Source: Argyresthia goedartella
Taxonomy: Eukaryota > Arthropoda > Insecta > Lepidoptera > Argyresthiidae
Assembly (NCBI GenBank): GCA_949825045.1
Contig: OX463836.1
Coordinates: 13,417,829 to 13,481,828 of the forward strand
Length of the DNA: 64,000 nucleotides
Reading direction: 5' to 3'
In this document: positions 54,501 to 60,500 of the stretch, in pieces
Layout: every line of letters begins with the position of its first letter
Numbering within the stretch: the stretch's first letter is position 1
Notes under the pieces: generated by a model
Seen by the model: the letters and a program-made list of their open reading frames with translations, nothing else
Database searches by the model: none
Told to the model about the DNA's origin: nothing
Translations under genes and position numbers: made by a program

Positions 54501-57500
54501 ACTTATCGACCTGCTTCAGTGAGTCTGCGCCAAGCTTTATATCGAGGGTCGAGTTGTCGACTCTTTGAGTGTCCATCGCCATGACCTCCGTCTTGCTGAC
54601 ACTGATTTTGAGCCCATATTTGCGGCATACCTCGTCGAAAGCCGTGATCCACTGTTGTAGTCCCTCCACAGAATCTGACACAAAGCAAAGATCGTCGGCG
54701 TACATAATCTCTCTAATTGTATCGCAGGATGTCTTAGTGCATGCTTTTAGTCGAGCGAGGTTAAATAGCTTTCCGTCTGTTCTAAAGCGGATATGAATAC
54801 CAGATGTCGATTCGTCAATTGATTCTCTTACGACTGCAGCAAAGTAGAGAGCAAACAAAGTCGGTGCCAGTACGCAACCTTGCTTTACTCCACAGGTAAC
54901 GGAGAAAAACTCGGATTGCTCACCATAGCTGACACAACACTTCATATCATCGTGCAGTAGTCGTATAATCCGTACGAATTTTTCAGGGCAGCCCAGCTTT
55001 GCCAGTAGAATCCAGAGAGCTTCACGTGGTACACAGTCAAAAGCCTTCTCTAGATCAATGAAGCAGAGAAACAGAGGTTGTCCTTGTTCTCGACTTTTCT
55101 CCTGAAGTTGGCGTACAGAAAATATAGCTTCACACGTGCCTCTCTCCGGGCGGAAGCCAAACTGGGTTTCTGGCAAGTAAGATTCAGAAACAGGGATGAG
55201 GCGGTTAAGCAGGACACGAGCAAATGTTTTCCCTGCAGAAGATAGCAAAGATATTCCTCGGTAAGCATTACAGTCGGAACGGTCACCCTTGTTCTTGTAT
55301 AGGACGCAGATACGCGAGGCGATGAAGTCATCTGGGATCCTTTCCTCGTTCCACATCTGTACAAACAGCTTCCAGAGTATTTTATGAAGTTCTGCAGTGC
55401 CATATTTTAGTAGTTCAGCCGGGATGTTGTCAAGGCCCACCGCCTTATTATTCTTTTGCTGATTTACAGCGTCGATCACTTCAGTAAGGGTTGGCGGTTC
55501 TTCTAACTTAGGCATTGCATCAAGGCTTGTAGTACCCCGGATATGTTCCAGATCTGCTGAACGATCTACGTTGAGTAGGTTGTTGAAGTGTTCAGCCCAG
55601 CGTTGGAGAACCTCGTCCTTAGACGTTAATCTCTGCGAGCCGTCGAGAGATCGTAATGGCACATTTACATGTTGAGTAGTGCCAATTAGATTCCGGACTT
55701 CACTGTAAAAGGCGCCAAGTTGTTTACAGTCAGCAAGCAGTTGTATATGGCGCGCTTTATCTTTCCACCATTTGTCCTTAGTCTCTCGTGTAAGTTTCCT
55801 CAGTTCTCTGGTGCTAACTTTTATTTGGTCTTGTAGGTTCAAGTTGCCACTCTGCTCTTGAGTACGCAAAAGTTTCCGGTGTTTTTCTATAGCTTCTACC
55901 AAAGCCTGGTTATTGTCATCGAACCAGTCCTCGCGAACAAGTTTCCTGAGTCCCAGCGTTTCGGTAGCAGCTTCTTTAAGATCGGAGCTCAAAGACTTCC
56001 AGGCCTCTTCTAAATCTTGATCGCTAGTGTTACGTGTAGCCAGCCTGTTGTTCAGAGCAATCCCAAAGGCGGCTCTTGTCTCTTGGCTTTGAAGTTTCTG
56101 CACGTTCAGACTGACATTAGTTGTCTTTCCACGGCGATAAGGTGGGTGGAGACGCAGTTTCATCTTGATAACAACCAACCTGTGGTCAGTCCAGCAGTTA
56201 GCGCCTCTCATGACTCGAGTGATTTGCACTTGAGATAGGTCTTTTTGGCGTACCAGAGCATAGTCAATCAGGTGCCAGTGTTTAGACCTTGGATGCATCC
56301 ATGTCGTTTTGTATTTAGCTGGCAATCTGAAGCAGGTGTTGGTAATGGCCAACTCATACTGAGCACAAAAACTTAGCAGAAGATTTCCGTTGCTATTCAT
56401 GGTGCCTACGCCATGTCTTCCGAGCACCTTGGGCCACGCTTCATGATCTCGTCCAACGCGTGCGTTAAAATCGCCAAGGACAAGCACCTGCTCTCTTTGG
56501 GGGATCTTCACTACAGCATCGGAAAGTTCCTTGTAGAATTTATCCTTCGTTTCGTCGTCTTTATCCAAAGTTGGGGAATAAACGCTGAGGATGTTCAGAT
56601 GATTATCGTTGTCCAGGTGTATTCGCAATGAAATGACACGATCTGAGATGTTAACAGGACACTCATTCAACCTTTGCACTATCTCGTTCTTAATTGCGAA
56701 ACCAACACCAGATCGACGGGGTTCTGATGCTGCGTTTCCTTTCCAGAAGAATGTATAGCCGCCTCCATGCTCTACTATTTTGCCCTCTACCGCTAGATGG
56801 GTCTCACTAAGTGCGGCTATATCGATATTGTACCGTCGTAATTCTCGGGCAACGATAGCAGTTTTCCGCTCCGGGCATAGGTTGGTGTCACGATCGAGTA
56901 GAGTTCGTACATTCCAAGCGGCAAAAGTCAATGGTTGGATTTTCGTAATTTTATTCTTGTTCTTGTTTCGACCGCGAGTCTGGGATGCACAGGCAGCCGC
57001 GGTTGCTACCTCCCATTTGGGTTGGGATAAACATTTGTTTGGGGCACCTTTTCTAGCCCCCTCCACGGCTGGGCGTGGGAAGCAGTGTTTCCCTGAATAT
57101 GGCTGCTTCGTCGCACAGAGTGCTGCCGAATCTACGAAGTTATCCCTTGTTCTACGCAGAAGCGACCACTCTCTCTGAGCCGCCTGTGTGCAAGATAAGC
57201 CAAAGCCCGGCTTACATCGATACCGAACCTCTCTGCCTCTCATTGTCGCCACAGGGCTTGATGTAAGTCTGTGTCCGTTATATTTGCTGAAACAGTCAAG
57301 TGCGCAGGATATATTTAGGTGCATAAACGGGCGCGCATATGCAGATGCACCCTCTCGTCCTCGTCCTCCTTGGACCAATGGAACGAAGAATCGATACGAT
57401 TGGAGGAGAATTTGGATGCAGTGTATGGCCGCCAGTTGCCTTGTCCTCTACTGACGCCCTCGGCATTACACGCTGCCTTGCTGACTCGCCGACTCCGCCA

Positions 57501-60500
57501 AGCCACTGTTGCTTATCAGTAGTCGGGCTGCCTTCGGCGCCGAGCCAGTCTTCAGGCGCTATGCGGGAGGATTCCGCCCCCTTTCGGTCTGTGACCTGTC
57601 CGCCTAAAAGTATCCAGATCCATCGCCTCTTCCGCCAGCATTGCCGTACCAAAGTCCACCTTTTTCGCCGCTACTGCCGTTGAGGTCTTCACCTGTAACC
57701 CTAGGCAAGGGGCCTGTTGGTCCGCGGGAGGTATTTTATTTCCCTCCAGCCCTGCAGGTGTCGTAAGGACAACCTGTCGAGCACCCCCTATCCGCCACCT
57801 GGGGACGCGTTCCCTAGGGGTGAGGCTCCCCCGAGAAGCATAACTATCAGCTATTTGACAAAAGGACACACCCATATGACTGCAGACTCGGTACACGGCA
57901 ACATAGAGCGAAAAATTACTCGAAATCAATCTGTTTTTGATTTTGAGGACCTGAAAAGAATTGTGGTGCGAGCACGATCAAAAATAAAGATTTTTTGAAG
58001 AAGATTGGAACCTAATGATCACTATGATTGGCCGAAGAAAAAAAGGTCACCACGACTTAACAGAGATCCATTAAAATATTTTCAACTGAGTTCAATCGTT
58101 CAGGTAAAATTTGTGAGAGGTTCACGCCACATGATGTACAAGACTTCGTTCAGTGATGCCTTTCCTTCACTGGACTTTATCGTCAAAAAGGTGTCACTTT
58201 TGGACCTAAAAGTATAGATGGACCACGTGGTATTAAAACTTCAAAGAAAGAAGAGATTCTGACCAAGCACGTAGTTCTGACCAAGCACGTAGTTCTGACC
58301 AAGCACGTCGTTCTGACCAAGCACGTAGTTCTGATGTCCGAATCAAGAAAAAAAAATTGGCATGACCTGCCTATAAAGATTTAGTAGACGAAAATTCCGA
58401 ATAAATATTGTTTTTAAAATGACTAATAAATAACTAAAATAATTACGTCTAGTTTTAACCTCTTGAATACCACAGGCGTTAGATAACGCCACTTTTCCTT
58501 TATAAGGCATAAGGTTTAAAATCGCGTCCCGTTTTTGAGAGGTTAAAGCTAGAGTTATAAACTCGGCTGTCATTACGATAACTTATAATGTTTTTTAATG
58601 AAAACCTAAAGTTTAAAATTTTATTATTATTAAATTTATAATATTGTTCGTGACCTCAGATATGTTTTCAGTAAAAACGGCAGCTTCGGTGATTAAATAG
58701 GATTTAATTTGTAAGCACGTTACATTCGCGTGTGACAGCAGAAAAGGCAAGAGCGCCTTGACAGAAGATGTTGAGCAATCAATTGACGCAAATACACAAG
58801 TTGCTGTTCTTAAAATTACAGGCGTTGAATTAAAGTTATACTTAAAATTAAATTATAAACAAATATTCATATTTAAATGTGTTTTACTTCTTTCCTTTTA
58901 TTTATTTATTTATTTATCAACATACATACAAGCTTGTGACATCACAGTAAAACCAAATTATCACAAACAGACAATAAATTCTGCATAATCATTTATTTAA
59001 ATATACGTGCACATTCTTAATAATCTTATTTGTGACATATTAGTTACATTGGTAAAATATTAGGCAATTTTGTACGGCTGGGTAAAAATACATTTTTTCG
59101 CTCTACTGTACAAAAATGTCCTTGTTTATTTTTGGGACAAATACCTCCAATTTTTTACTTTTTTCGTCGATAAATTGTGGTCGTCTTCAACCCTGTTTGA
59201 AATGTGAACTATAGAAAGACAATTGTATAATTAATTATTCAAATCAAATTTCAGGCAATATAATCCAATCTTACCTTACTTAAGTAATTTTAATAGTAGT
59301 TTATGTGACTGATACATAATGCCTATTTATGTACAGTTACATACACAGGTTTATCTACACACATATCACAAGCTCTATTTGATGTGTTCAGGAACCGCTT
59401 GTTCGACCGGCATGGTGGCACTGATAATTGCTCTGCACTTGTTTAGCTTGTTCAGTGGTACCAACTTCACAGACAAACTAGGGGCGGCACGCAGGCGGGC
59501 GTCGGCGTTCGAAATTTGAATGTCATAATTTGTCGAAAATTGATACATTATGGTCGTAATGTATTAATATTCAGATAACAAATGAGTTTTTACCAAGTAG
59601 TATAAAATTATGCTAGTCGTAACGTGCGGGTTTTGGACGCAGTAAAGAGGGTCTGTGCTAGGTGTGTAAATAAATCATATTAACATTCTCAGCGCAAGAA
59701 GCATCATCGGCAAAATGGACAAGTTCGTCTCTCTCATCGAGTACTTTGGCAATAGGGAGTGGTCGTTCCCCAATGAGAATTCCTGCCGATTGTACGCGTC
59801 CCTAGCGCGATGTGATAAGGAACTGTTTAACTTCGACTTTAATGTGTTTGACTGGGAGGTAAGTTATATGATTACATACATCTTAATTTATATACACGCA
59901 CATACATTTATTTTGGACCCACATTAGGATACCCCTTTTTCCTGTATCGTGGGAACATGCAGGCTGGGAAGGAAGGGAAAAAATCCCGGTTTTTTTGGAC
60001 GACTATTATATTTTACGTCGCTGTTTTTGGTTCCCACGACACATGCTATTGTAGTGTGGGGCCAGAAGCAATGTATGTGCCTGTGTATATACAAATAAAT
60101 GTGTATGTAAGCTAGCGTAGTGAAGTTTAGCTCGCTTGATTTATAGCCCGATTTGGGAAATCGGGCTAAATCAACGAACGTGGCGTCTCCGTTTCAGGAT
60201 CGGGAAAAAATGCTTTCGTATGTCCTGATGTGTGTCCGGATGTTATCCTCTACAGGCCGCATTTCTCAACTGATTCTTGTGAATTTTTGTGAGCAGGTTC
60301 TATACTTAAGTAGTTTTTTTTGTTGATTCAGTTTTTGGAACAGCAAACAGCTTGACGGTTTTTAACAAATGAGGTCTCATTGGATTTGTAGAGACCGTGA
60401 GAGTACCAGGCTGTATCATTTTAGTGAAAAGTCAATAGTTTGGGTTCAAGACCGCAAAATGTAGTTTACAAATATTGATGCGGCTACTTTCATACTCTAT

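Noticed and set aside
56780..57178. 132-residue plus-strand open frame
   Set aside because: Antisense shadow of the intact LINE ORF.
58261..58332. Regular 18-bp units resembling a CRISPR array
   Set aside because: The units are head-to-tail with no spacers, only four copies, in an animal genome. It is a simple tandem repeat.
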